Assembly: GCA_942492715.1 (NCBI GenBank)
Contig: CALOFW010000002.1
Span: forward strand, 496,001 to 560,000
DNA from: Sva-07 sp942492715
GTDB lineage: Bacteria > Actinomycetota > Acidimicrobiia > Acidimicrobiales > Ilumatobacteraceae
Length of the DNA stretch: 64,000 nucleotides
Direction of reading: 5' to 3'
The stretch's first letter is position 1; the number at the start of each line of letters is the position of its first letter. The position numbers and the translations under genes are program-made. This document shows positions 51,280 to 59,876 of the stretch, piece after piece. The notes under the pieces were generated by a model. That model saw only the letters and a list, made by a program, of their open reading frames with translations. It ran no database searches and had not been told where the DNA came from.

Positions 51280-51332
51280 TTGACCGGAACCAGAGGGTGT
51301 TTCATGTATTGTCCACCGAGTTGGTAGACAAT
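51280..51332 (+). promoter_or_regulatory. cysD promoter with a 25-bp palindromic operator candidate
   Basis: ATTGTCCACC (51308-51317) and GGTAGACAAT (51323-51332) form an inverted repeat with 9 of 10 matches around a 5-bp spacer, ending 15 bp before the cysD ATG. A -35-like TTGACC (51280-51285) precedes it; a weak -10 would fall at about 51303-51310, so a bound repressor would cover the -10/start region. The Rrf2-family protein encoded 1.3 kb upstream is the likely ligand, by inference. Confidence 0.68.
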
Positions 51333-51347
51333 CGCACGGGAGACCCG

Positions 51348-52289
51348 ATGACCGCAACGACCAAGAACCCGGCACCGACGCTGAGCGCCGGCCGCTTGAC
51401 GCACCTGCAGCGCTTGGAGGCCGAGGCGATCCAGATCATGCGCGAGGCGGTGTCGGAGGCGGAGCGGCCGGCGTTGCTCTACTCGATGGGCAAGGACAGC
51501 TCGGTGCTGCTGCGCCTGGCGGTCAAGGCGTTCTACCCGTCGACGCCGCCGTTCCCGCTGGTGCACGTCGACACGCTGTGGAAGTTCCAGGCGATGTACG
51601 AGTTCCGCGACGCGATGGCCAAAGAGCACGGGCTGGAGTTGATCGTGCACCACAACCCCGAGTGCATCGAGAAGAACATCAACCCGATCGATCACGGCTC
51701 GGCGGTGCACACCGACATGTGGAAGACCGAGGGCCTCAAGCAGATCGTCGACGAGCGCAAGTTCGACGTGATGTTCGGCGGCGCCCGTCGCGACGAGGAG
51801 AAGTCGCGGGCCAAGGAGCGCGTGTTCTCGATCCGCAGCCCGCAGCACCAGTGGGACCCGAAGCGTCAGCGCCCCGAGCTCTGGCAGCTCTACAACGGTC
51901 GGCGCAGCAAGGGGGAGACGGTGCGGGTGTTCCCGATCTCGAACTGGACCGAGCTCGACGTGTGGCAGTACATCCACCTCGAGAACATCCCGCTGGTCGA
52001 GTTGTACTTCGCCAAGCCGCGCCCGGTGGTCGAGCGCGACGGCACGCTGATCGTGGTCGACGACGACCGGATGCCGCTCGAGCCGGGCGAGGTGCCCGAG
52101 ATGCGCACGGTGCGGTTCCGGACGCTCGGCTGCTACCCGCTGACCGGTGCGATCGAGTCGACCGCCGACACGCTGCCGGGGATCATCCAGGAGATGCTGC
52201 TGGCGACCACGTCGGAGCGTCAGGGCCGCGTGGCCGACCACGACGGCATCAGCTCGCTGGAGAAGAAGAAGCAGGAAGGGCACTTCTGA
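51348..52289 (+). CDS. cysD: Sulfate adenylyltransferase subunit 2
   Basis: 313 residues from the ATG at 51348 (GGGAGA seven bases upstream). PP-loop SMGKDSS (46-52) in the PAPS reductase/ATP sulfurylase fold, with HVDTLWKF, GGARRDEEKSRAKERVFSIRS and YPLTGAIES typical of CysD. It adenylates sulfate to APS together with the CysN GTPase. The stop overlaps the next ATG by one base (TGATG), so translation is coupled. Confidence 0.96.
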   Translation: MTATTKNPAPTLSAGRLTHLQRLEAEAIQIMREAVSEAERPALLYSMGKDSSVLLRLAVKAFYPSTPPFPLVHVDTLWKFQAMYEFRDAMAKEHGLELIVHHNPECIEKNINPIDHGSAVHTDMWKTEGLKQIVDERKFDVMFGGARRDEEKSRAKERVFSIRSPQHQWDPKRQRPELWQLYNGRRSKGETVRVFPISNWTELDVWQYIHLENIPLVELYFAKPRPVVERDGTLIVVDDDRMPLEPGEVPEMRTVRFRTLGCYPLTGAIESTADTLPGIIQEMLLATTSERQGRVADHDGISSLEKKKQEGHF

Positions 52290-54238
52290 TGGGTGGTTCA
52301 GGATCGAGCACCAACACGATGGGATCGAGCGCCACCCAGGAGCTGATCGCGAAGGACATCGACGCCTACCTGACGTCGCACCAGTACAAGAGCCTGCTGC
52401 GGTTCATCACCTGCGGCAGCGTCGACGACGGCAAGAGCACCCTGATCGGGCGCCTGCTCTACGAGACCCATCTCGTGTTCGAGGACCACCTCGCCGCGCT
52501 GGAGATCGACTCGGCGAAGGTCGGCACGCAGGGCGGCGACCTCGACTTCGCGCTGCTGCTCGACGGCCTGTCGGCCGAGCGCGAGCAGGGCATCACGATC
52601 GACGTCGCCTACCGCTTCTTCGCCACCGAGCACCGCAAGTTCATCGTGGCCGACACGCCCGGCCACGAGCAGTACACCCGCAACATGGTGACCGGCGCGT
52701 CGACCGCCGACGTGGCGGTGATCCTGGTCGATGCCCGCAAGGGCGTGCTCACCCAGACCCGCCGCCACAGCTACCTCGTGTCGCTGCTGGGCATCAAGCG
52801 GGTGGTCGTGGCCATCAACAAGATGGACCTGATGGACTTCTCGCACGAGGTGTTCTCGGCGATCGAGGAGGAGTACACCGACTTCGCCGGCCGGATCGGA
52901 CTGAACGACGTGACGTTCATCCCGCTGTCGGCGCTGAAGGGCGACAACATCGTCGAGCACAGCGCGAACACGCCGTGGTATCACGGCCCGACGCTGCTGG
53001 GTTTCCTCGAGACGGTGCCGGTCGACGACGACCTCGCCGAGCAGTCGTTCCGCATGCCGGTGCAGTGGGTCAACCGGCCGAACCTCGACTTCCGTGGGTT
53101 CTCCGGCCGCATCGTCGGCGGGGCGATCCAGCCCGGCGACACCATCCGGGTGTTGCCGGCCGGAACGACGAGCACGGTCGATCGGATCGTGACGATGGAC
53201 GGCGATCTCCCCGAGGCGATCGCGGGCCAGTCGGTGACGATCACGCTCACCGACGAGATCGACGTGAGTCGCGGGGATTTGTTGTGTGCCGCCGACGATC
53301 CGGCGGAGGTGGCCGACCAGTTCGAGGCGCACATCGTGTGGATGCACGAGGACGCGATGCTGCCGGGACGGCCATACCTGGTGAAGATCGGTGCGCGCAC
53401 CGTCGGGGCGACGATCTCGCATCCGAAGTACCGGGTCGACATCAACAGCCTCGATCATCTGGCGGCGAACACGTTGGAGCTCAACGAGATCGGTGTGTGC
53501 AACATCGGTCTCGATCGTCCGATCCCGTTCGATCCGTACGACACGAACCGCGACACCGGCGGTTTCATCGTGATCGACAAGCTCACCAACGTCACCGTCG
53601 GCGCCGGCCTGCTGCACTTCGCGCTGCGGCGCTCGCACAACATCCACTGGCAGGACGTGAAGGTCGACAAGGCCGCCCGTGCCGGCTTGAACAGCCATGC
53701 GCCGGCGGTGCTGTGGTTCACCGGCCTGTCGGGCTCGGGCAAGTCGACGATCGCCAACGTCGTCGAGTCGAAGCTCCACGCCCAGGGCGTGCGCACCTAT
53801 CTGCTCGACGGCGACAACGTGCGCCACGGTCTGAACCGTGACCTCGGCTTCACCGACGCCGACCGGGTGGAGAACATCCGCCGCATCGCGGAGGTGGCGG
53901 CGCTGATGGTCGACGCCGGTCTGGTGGTGTTGGTGTCGTTCATCTCGCCGTTCCGTGCCGAGCGGCGTCTGGCTCGCGAGGCGGTGGAGGACGGCGAGTT
54001 CATCGAGGTGTTCGTCGACACCCCACTGGAGGTGGCCGAGCAGCGCGACCCGAAGGGTCTCTACGCGAAGGCCCGCCGGGGTGAGCTGGAGAACTTCACC
54101 GGGATCGACTCGCCGTACGAGCCACCGGAGCACCCTGAGGTGCGGGTGGACACCTCGGAGATGACCGCCGAGGAGGCCGCCGACGCGGTGATCGCCGTGT
54201 GGCAACGAGGCGCGTCGACCGACGCACCTCCGGGCTGA
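52289..54238 (+). CDS. cysNC: Bifunctional sulfate adenylyltransferase subunit 1 / APS kinase
   Basis: 649 residues. The N-terminal CysN part is an EF-Tu-like GTPase: G1 GSVDDGKST (43-51), G3 DTPGHEQY (near 125), G4 NKMD, then beta-barrel domains. The C-terminal APS kinase has P-loop GLSGSGKST (near 480), DGDNVRHGLNRDLGF and the FISPFRAERR region. It makes APS, then PAPS. The window contains no cysH, cysI or sulfate transporter, so PAPS may serve sulfation or be reduced by enzymes encoded elsewhere. Confidence 0.96.
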   Translation: MGGSGSSTNTMGSSATQELIAKDIDAYLTSHQYKSLLRFITCGSVDDGKSTLIGRLLYETHLVFEDHLAALEIDSAKVGTQGGDLDFALLLDGLSAEREQGITIDVAYRFFATEHRKFIVADTPGHEQYTRNMVTGASTADVAVILVDARKGVLTQTRRHSYLVSLLGIKRVVVAINKMDLMDFSHEVFSAIEEEYTDFAGRIGLNDVTFIPLSALKGDNIVEHSANTPWYHGPTLLGFLETVPVDDDLAEQSFRMPVQWVNRPNLDFRGFSGRIVGGAIQPGDTIRVLPAGTTSTVDRIVTMDGDLPEAIAGQSVTITLTDEIDVSRGDLLCAADDPAEVADQFEAHIVWMHEDAMLPGRPYLVKIGARTVGATISHPKYRVDINSLDHLAANTLELNEIGVCNIGLDRPIPFDPYDTNRDTGGFIVIDKLTNVTVGAGLLHFALRRSHNIHWQDVKVDKAARAGLNSHAPAVLWFTGLSGSGKSTIANVVESKLHAQGVRTYLLDGDNVRHGLNRDLGFTDADRVENIRRIAEVAALMVDAGLVVLVSFISPFRAERRLAREAVEDGEFIEVFVDTPLEVAEQRDPKGLYAKARRGELENFTGIDSPYEPPEHPEVRVDTSEMTAEEAADAVIAVWQRGASTDAPPG

Positions 54239-54554
54239 GACGGTCATCTCGAGCATGGGCTGATCGTCGTCCACCGAGCCGTGAGCACTGCGCCGGACGG
54301 ACCCGGGGACGCGGTCCGGGCACGGTCGCCGGCTGACATCATCGATGTGGAGCCAGACGTGAACGGTGCGTTCTGCACGGGTCTCTGTCGAGCGATCCTC
54401 AAGGCGCGCACTGCGGTCTCGCTCGGCGACCGGATGCGACCACTCTGTGTGGTCAATCGGCGGAGGTCGAGGGCCGCTCGGAAGTCTGACTCTTTCCCAC
54501 CGTTACTGGATATTCCATGACTTCAGGCGCTTTCGCGCGGATCCTGACGAAATC
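54239..54554. other. 316-bp intergenic region with palindrome 54439-54453
   Basis: No gene recognised. It contains the 15-mer ACCACTCTGTGTGGT (54439-54453), also present on the opposite strand upstream of the LAxTG gene (46565-46579). An AT-richer stretch (TACTGGATATTCCATGA, 54505-54521) may hold promoter elements for the following sugar transferase remnant. Confidence 0.4.
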
Positions 54555-55211
54555 ATGACGGGCAGAATGATCACGATGAGTGAGATTCGCGTAGTCTGTC
54601 GTGATCGGCGAACCTGGCCGGACCTGAAGGCGGACATCAGTGGAGCGAGGCAACGAGACGGGAGGCCAGCGGCGATGATGTCGGCTGGCGCGCCGGAGCG
54701 GACCCGCACTCGCAGGATCCTGCAGCGATCCGTCGACGTCGTCGTCGCCACCGTCACCTTGCTGCTGACGCTGCCGGTCGTCGTGCTCGCCGCGTTGGCG
54801 ATCAAGCTCAGCTCACCGCACGGGCCGGTGCTCGTGCGCGAGGTTCGTGTCGGAAGAGAGGGCAAACGCTTCGAGATGCTCAGGCTCCGCACCACCGACC
54901 CGGTCGACCCGGTCGACCCGGTGACTTCCGCGACGGACGCGTCGAGTTCGCCGCCGACCGGCGAGACGGCACTAGGGGGTCCGCGGGTCACCGCGGTGGG
55001 GCGGATCCTGCGCACGTGCTCGATCGACGAGCTGCCACAGTGGTGGAACGTCGTTCGGGGCGACATGAGCATCGTCGGTCCACCACCCTCCGCTCCGATC
55101 GGGCCGAAGCAGACACCGGACCGAGATCGAACGGGTGGTGCGTCGCCGGGTCTCACTGGTACGTGGCGAGCCTCGGGTCGCCGAGCGCCTTCGAGCAGTC
55201 GGCCGGACTGA
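54555..55211 (+). pseudogene. Decayed undecaprenyl-phosphate sugar transferase (partial copy)
   Basis: From a possible ATG at 54555 the frame gives a membrane hairpin (VDVVVATVTLLLTLPVVVLAALAIKL), GPVLVREVRVGREGKRFEML and the catalytic block SIDELPQWWNVVRGDMSIVGP, all typical of the bacterial sugar transferase C-domain. The linker is shortened and replaced by (DPV)3, the block after SIVGP is degenerate, and PGLTGTWRASGR is followed by a stop at 55209. The next frame continues AERLRAVGRTDFVSVGWLARD, loosely matching the lost end. The intact homologue is at 55881. Confidence 0.7.
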
Positions 55212-55216
55212 CTTCG

Positions 55217-55468
55217 TCAGCGTGGGGTGGTTGGCTCGAGACCGACGCGCCCGACCCCGGCGCGAGAGTTGCGCTCGCGTGTGGCTGATGCCTGCTCGAG
55301 CATCGACGTCGGTTGCGGGGCCGGCCAGGTCGCGGCGTCTCCGACATCGACGTGGTCGGTACGCGTCGACGAACGAACGGTCCACTTGGCGACGTTCACG
55401 AGCCCGATGACGACGAGTCCGAGTATGATCCAGACCACGAGGACGAGCGCTGCAATTGCCACTGGCAT
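55217..55468 (-). CDS. Small single-span membrane protein (doubtful)
   Basis: 83 residues from the ATG at 55468: one strongly hydrophobic helix (MPVAIAALVLVVWIILGLVVIGLVNVA spans residues 1-27) and a polar tail. It is antisense to the degraded end of the sugar transferase remnant. The composition of the first 40 residues is convincing; the tail, ending in GLEPTTPR, is not. No family known. Confidence 0.4.
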   Translation of the reverse strand: MPVAIAALVLVVWIILGLVVIGLVNVAKWTVRSSTRTDHVDVGDAATWPAPQPTSMLEQASATRERNSRAGVGRVGLEPTTPR

Positions 55469-55880
55469 GTCAGTATTGCCCGTCGGGCGTCGAGAATCCG
55501 GCATTTGGTGCGGTTCTGTCGACATCGTCGATCAGAGGGCGTGGCGAATCGCTCGTGGAACGCGCCCGAAAGGTCGACGTCTCGACCTCGGACGGTGGAG
55601 ACGGTTTCCCGGTGCATCGACCGTCAAGACGCCGGCGTCCTGTCCGCCCACGGCAGCACCTCGACCACGATGCGTGGTATTTCGCGGACGGCATTGACGT
55701 GAAGTTGACGGACAGCGCCCGCCGGTGCCGGTGGCCGACAGCGCTCGATCGCGCTCCGATCCCTTGAAAACACTGGGAAAGCGCTCCTGGGTGTCCGGCG
55801 TTCACGAAAACGTGATCCAACTCTGATGATTTCTTTCGCCACCGACAGTGGCGTTGGCGTATCCTGATCGACGGCGGACG
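55469..55880. other. Intergenic region upstream of the sugar transferase operon
   Basis: About 410 bp with no convincing gene. The last 100 bp is AT-richer (GAAAACGTGATCC..., GATGATTTCTTTCG, 55806-55842) than the rest of the window and is the best place for the promoter of the exopolysaccharide genes. A short inverted repeat TTCACG/CGTGAT-like lies at 55801-55814. Confidence 0.35.
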
Positions 55881-57494
55881 ATGAAGACCGAAGGCGGATT
55901 GATGGGTGGACATGAACATCGAGCGGGTGCTCCGGCATCGACACGACCCGGTGGCGGCGGATCGACCAGACACATGAGTGCACGAGCGCTCGGGCCGGAT
56001 GCGGAGTCGGGCCGCGCGGGATCCGATGTCGACGCGTCGCTCGACTCGCCTGCGGTGGCCGACGCCGACACGAAGGTCGCAGGGCTCGCCGGGACGACGG
56101 CTCGGGCGAACCCGCAGCGACTTCGGCGGCGGTTGATCGCTTCCGACGTCATGGCGATCATCGTCGGGACGATCCTCGCACTGGTCGGACAGCAGATCTT
56201 CAAGCCCGTGCCGATGGACATCCGCAACGAGGAACTGTGGCTCACCGTGGTGATCGTGCCGATCTGGGTACTGATGATGGGGGCCAACCACCTGTTCCTC
56301 GCCCGGGCGATCAGCCGGTTCGGCGAGGAGTTCCGGCACCTGCTGATGGCCGGCGTGATGAGCACGGGATTCCTCGTGGCCGTCTCGTTCCTCGCGCAGT
56401 ACCGCGAGTTGTCCCGCCTGTGGGTCGGCCTGCTGTTCGTGTGCGTGACGGCGTCGTTGGTGGTGTCGCGCCTGATCGCTCGGCGGGTGTTCTCCAATCT
56501 GCGCCGCACTGGCCGCATCAGCCGGCGGGTGATCATCGTCGGGACGGGCAGTGATGCCGTGTCGTTGCTCCACGCAACGCAACGGCGACCGGATCTCGGC
56601 TACGAGGTGGTCGGGTTCACGGGTGATCCGGCTGGCGAACGCGGCGGCATCGGTGTGCTCGGATCGCTCGACGACACCCTCGAGGTGGTGCAACGGACCG
56701 GTGCGACCGGCGCGATCTTGTCGGTTGCGTCGCTGGATCCCACGGTGGTCAACCGGCTCACGCGGACCCTCACCGAGGCGGGGTGCCATGTCGCTCTGTC
56801 GTCGTCGCTGCACGACATCGACATCTCGCGGACGCGTTCGCAGGCGTTCGACGGTCGGCTGATGATCTACGTCGAACCCACGAACCGCTCCCGAACCCAT
56901 CTGTTCCTCAAGCGGATCTTCGACACGGTGCTGGCCGGCCTCATCTTGCTGGTGACCCTGCCGATCGTGTTGGTCGCCGCCGTGGCGATCAAGCTCGACT
57001 CGCGGGGGCCGGTGCTCTTCCGGCAGGTGCGGGTGGGCAAGGATGGCGAGCGCTTCGAGATCCTGAAGCTCCGCTCGATGGTGCAGGAAGCCGAGGCGAT
57101 GCGGTCGGAACTGGACGATCTCAACGAGAGTTCCGGCCCCCTGTTCAAGATGCGCGCAGATCCGCGCGTGACCCGGGTCGGGCGGTTCCTGCGCAAGTCG
57201 TCGATCGACGAACTCCCACAGTTGTGGAACGTGATCCGGGGCGAGATGAGCATCGTCGGGCCCCGTCCGGCGCTCCCGTCGGAAACCGAGCAGTGGACAC
57301 CGGATCTGCACGAGCGTCTCCGTGTGCTGCCCGGCATCACCGGGATGTGGCAGGTGTCGGGCCGGTCCGAGGCCGACTTCGAGTTGTATCGCCGCCTCGA
57401 CCTCTACTACGTCGACAACTGGTCGCTCACCCACGACGTCAAGATCGTGGCCAAGACGTTCCTCGTGGTCCTCACGCGGCGCGGCGCGCACTGA
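55881..57494 (+). CDS. Undecaprenyl-phosphate sugar phosphotransferase (WbaP/CpsE type)
   Basis: 537 residues from the ATG at 55881. A disordered N-terminus is followed by four membrane helices (about 90-205), a CoA-binding-like Rossmann domain (RRVIIVGTGSDAVSLL) and the bacterial sugar transferase domain with its membrane hairpin near 355-375, GPVLFRQVRVGKDGERFEILKLRSM-type block and catalytic SSIDELPQLWNV and EMSIVGPRP (near 438-458). It starts lipid-linked oligosaccharide synthesis by transferring a sugar-1-phosphate to undecaprenyl phosphate. First gene of the glycan module. Confidence 0.93.
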   Translation: MKTEGGLMGGHEHRAGAPASTRPGGGGSTRHMSARALGPDAESGRAGSDVDASLDSPAVADADTKVAGLAGTTARANPQRLRRRLIASDVMAIIVGTILALVGQQIFKPVPMDIRNEELWLTVVIVPIWVLMMGANHLFLARAISRFGEEFRHLLMAGVMSTGFLVAVSFLAQYRELSRLWVGLLFVCVTASLVVSRLIARRVFSNLRRTGRISRRVIIVGTGSDAVSLLHATQRRPDLGYEVVGFTGDPAGERGGIGVLGSLDDTLEVVQRTGATGAILSVASLDPTVVNRLTRTLTEAGCHVALSSSLHDIDISRTRSQAFDGRLMIYVEPTNRSRTHLFLKRIFDTVLAGLILLVTLPIVLVAAVAIKLDSRGPVLFRQVRVGKDGERFEILKLRSMVQEAEAMRSELDDLNESSGPLFKMRADPRVTRVGRFLRKSSIDELPQLWNVIRGEMSIVGPRPALPSETEQWTPDLHERLRVLPGITGMWQVSGRSEADFELYRRLDLYYVDNWSLTHDVKIVAKTFLVVLTRRGAH

Positions 57495-57581
57495 GCGGCT
57501 CGTCGGGGATCGCCGACCCGCGCGCCCACCTCGCGCGGTCTGACCGGTCGTCCGCCAGGTCGGCCGCTACTCTGCCCCACG

Positions 57582-59868
57582 ATGTCGCCGACGAAGACCC
57601 ATCGCGTCGACGATCGGGTGGTGGTGCCCATCGCGGTGATGGCGGGCGTCGTCGCCGCTCTCGGCCCTGCAGAACCCACGGGATCGGCGGTCCCGGATGC
57701 GATGCTCGTGGCGGTGGCCGTCGCGGCGGTGACCTGGGCCGGGTCGACAGCTCGGTGGTGGGCGCTGGTCCTGCTCTCGGTCGTCGCGACGGCGATCAGC
57801 AGCTCCCCGGCGCTGGCCGTGGCAGGAGCGCTCGCGGCGGCCGGCGCGTTGTGGATCGGGACGCAGCGACGCGATCTCCCGATTCCCCGCGCCGCGGTGG
57901 TCGCAGTGAGCCTCAACGTGGCGGTCCGTTCCGAGATCGGGGGGTTCCTCGGCCTGTCGGCCCTGCTCACCATCTGCGCGGCGACGATCGTCGGGGTGTC
58001 GGGACTGCGCCGTCGGCGTGGCGGTGTGCGTCGAGGCGCAGTGATCGCGGCGTCGGCGGTCGGGGTGCTCGCCGTGCTGGCGATCGTCGGCGGCGGCGCC
58101 GCTGCGCTCGGTGCACGCGCCGATCTCAGCGACGGCAACCGGTTGGCGCGCGACGGGATCTCGATGCTCGGCGACGGCGAGTACGCAGGAGCGGCCGATC
58201 GGTTCGATCAGGCGGCCGAGGCGCTGTCGTCGTCGAGCGCGCAGCTGGAACAGCCGTGGGCGAAACCGTCGGCGTGGATCCCCGTCCTGGCACAGCAACG
58301 ATCCGCAGCGGTCGATCTCGCGGCGGTCGGCGGCATCGGCGTCGGCGGATCTCGCGGCGGCGCTGCGGGTGGTCGATCCGGAGCAGCTGCGTCTGGTCGG
58401 GGGGCGCTTCGACCTCGACGCGATCCGGCTGATCGAGCAGCCGTTCGCGACGGTCCAGGAGTCGATCGTCGAACTGCGCGATGCGATCGATCGGGCCGAT
58501 TCGCCATGGCTGGTCGCGCCGCTGGCCGATCGGCTCGCGGATCTCGACGGCGAGCTGGACGACAACGAGGAGCGCGTCGACAACGCCGTGAACGCGGTGC
58601 GGCTGGCGCCACAGCTGCTGGGCGCCGACGGGCCACGCCGATACTTCGTTGCGTTCACCACGCCGGCCGAGGCGCGGGGCATGGGTGGGTTCATGGGGAA
58701 CTGGGCGGTGTTGACCGCGACCGACGGCCGGATCCGGCTCTCTGACTTCGGCCGGACGCGCGAACTGAACCTCGGTGGGCGGGACCAGCGATTCGTGACC
58801 GGCCCCGAGGACTGGCTCGAACAGTGGGGACGGTACGGGTTCACCAACGGACCGGACGGGAGTACGAGCGACACCCCCTGGTCGAACATCACGATCTCTC
58901 CGGTGTTCCCGTCGACGGCGCAGGTGATCGAGGAGCTGTTGCCGCAGAGCGGCGGACCGGAGATCGACGGGGTCTTCGCGATGGACCCGCAGGTGCTGGA
59001 GGCACTGCTGTCGATGACCGGCCCGGTCTCGGTCGAGGGGTCCGAGCGTCGCCTCGACGAGTCGAACGTGCTCCAGTTCCTGCTGGTCGACCAGTACGAG
59101 ATCGACGACAGGAGGTCCCGCGTCGACCTGCTGGAGGACGTCTCTCGTGCGACCATCCAGCAGGTGCTCGGTGGTGCGCTGCCGAACCCGACGGTGGTTG
59201 CACGCGAACTCGGACCGATGGTGGCGCAGGGGCGCCTGGCCGGCTGGGCGGGCGATGCCGACGAGCAGGCGCTGTTCGAGTCGGTCGGACTCGCGAGCTC
59301 GCTCCCTGCGCTCGACGGCGGTGACGGAATCGCGGCGGTGTTCAACAACGCCGGACCGAACAAGATCGACGTCTACCTCGAACGTGACCTCACCTACACG
59401 GCGGTCGTCGACGAGCGGACCGGAACGGTGTCGGCAACGATGCAGCTCACGCTCACGAACACCGCGGATCCCGATGGGCTGCCCGAGGGCGTCGTCGGCA
59501 ACTACACGGGTGACCCTCTCGGCACCAATCGGACGCTGCTGTCGTTGTACTCGGCCCTTCCCCTCGTCGAGGCCACCGTCGATGGCAAGCCGCTCGTGAT
59601 GCGCGCTGGTGAGGAGGTGGGGTGGCTCGTGAACTCGGCGTTCCTCGGGATCCCCCCGGGTGGGTCGATCACCGTGACCGCCGTCTACGAGGGTGAACTC
59701 GATCTCCCGATCGGCTACACGCTGGCGCTGCGGCCGCAACCGATGGTGGTCCCCGAGCGCCGGACGATCGACGTCTCGAGCGCCGACGGTTCGACGCTCA
59801 TCAGCGAGTCGGGGGTCGCCGACCGGCCCGAAGTGCTGCCTGTCGACCCGGCCTTGCGCGACGGCTAG
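57582..59868 (+). pseudogene. Second DUF4012 membrane protein, interrupted by one frame change
   Basis: The first frame (ATG at 57582) gives the membrane N-terminus and reads QQRSAAVDLAA near 58320; from there the protein continues in another frame (SASADLAAALRVVDPEQLRLVGGRFDLDAIRLIEQ) to the stop at 59868. The alignment with the intact paralogue at 46696 is continuous across the break, which equals one extra base within the GGC-rich 58320-58350. It has the DUF4012 blocks RRYFVAFTTPAEARGMGGFMGNWAVL and NNAGPNKIDVYLERD. It may be functional if the base is a sequencing error. Confidence 0.8.
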
Positions 59869-59876
59869 CTTGGCGA

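Noticed and set aside
55217..55255. Peptide end GLEPTTPR, which often marks a translated tRNA gene read from the wrong strand
   Set aside because: The DNA around it does not fold into a cloverleaf and lacks a matching acceptor stem, so no tRNA or attachment site is claimed.
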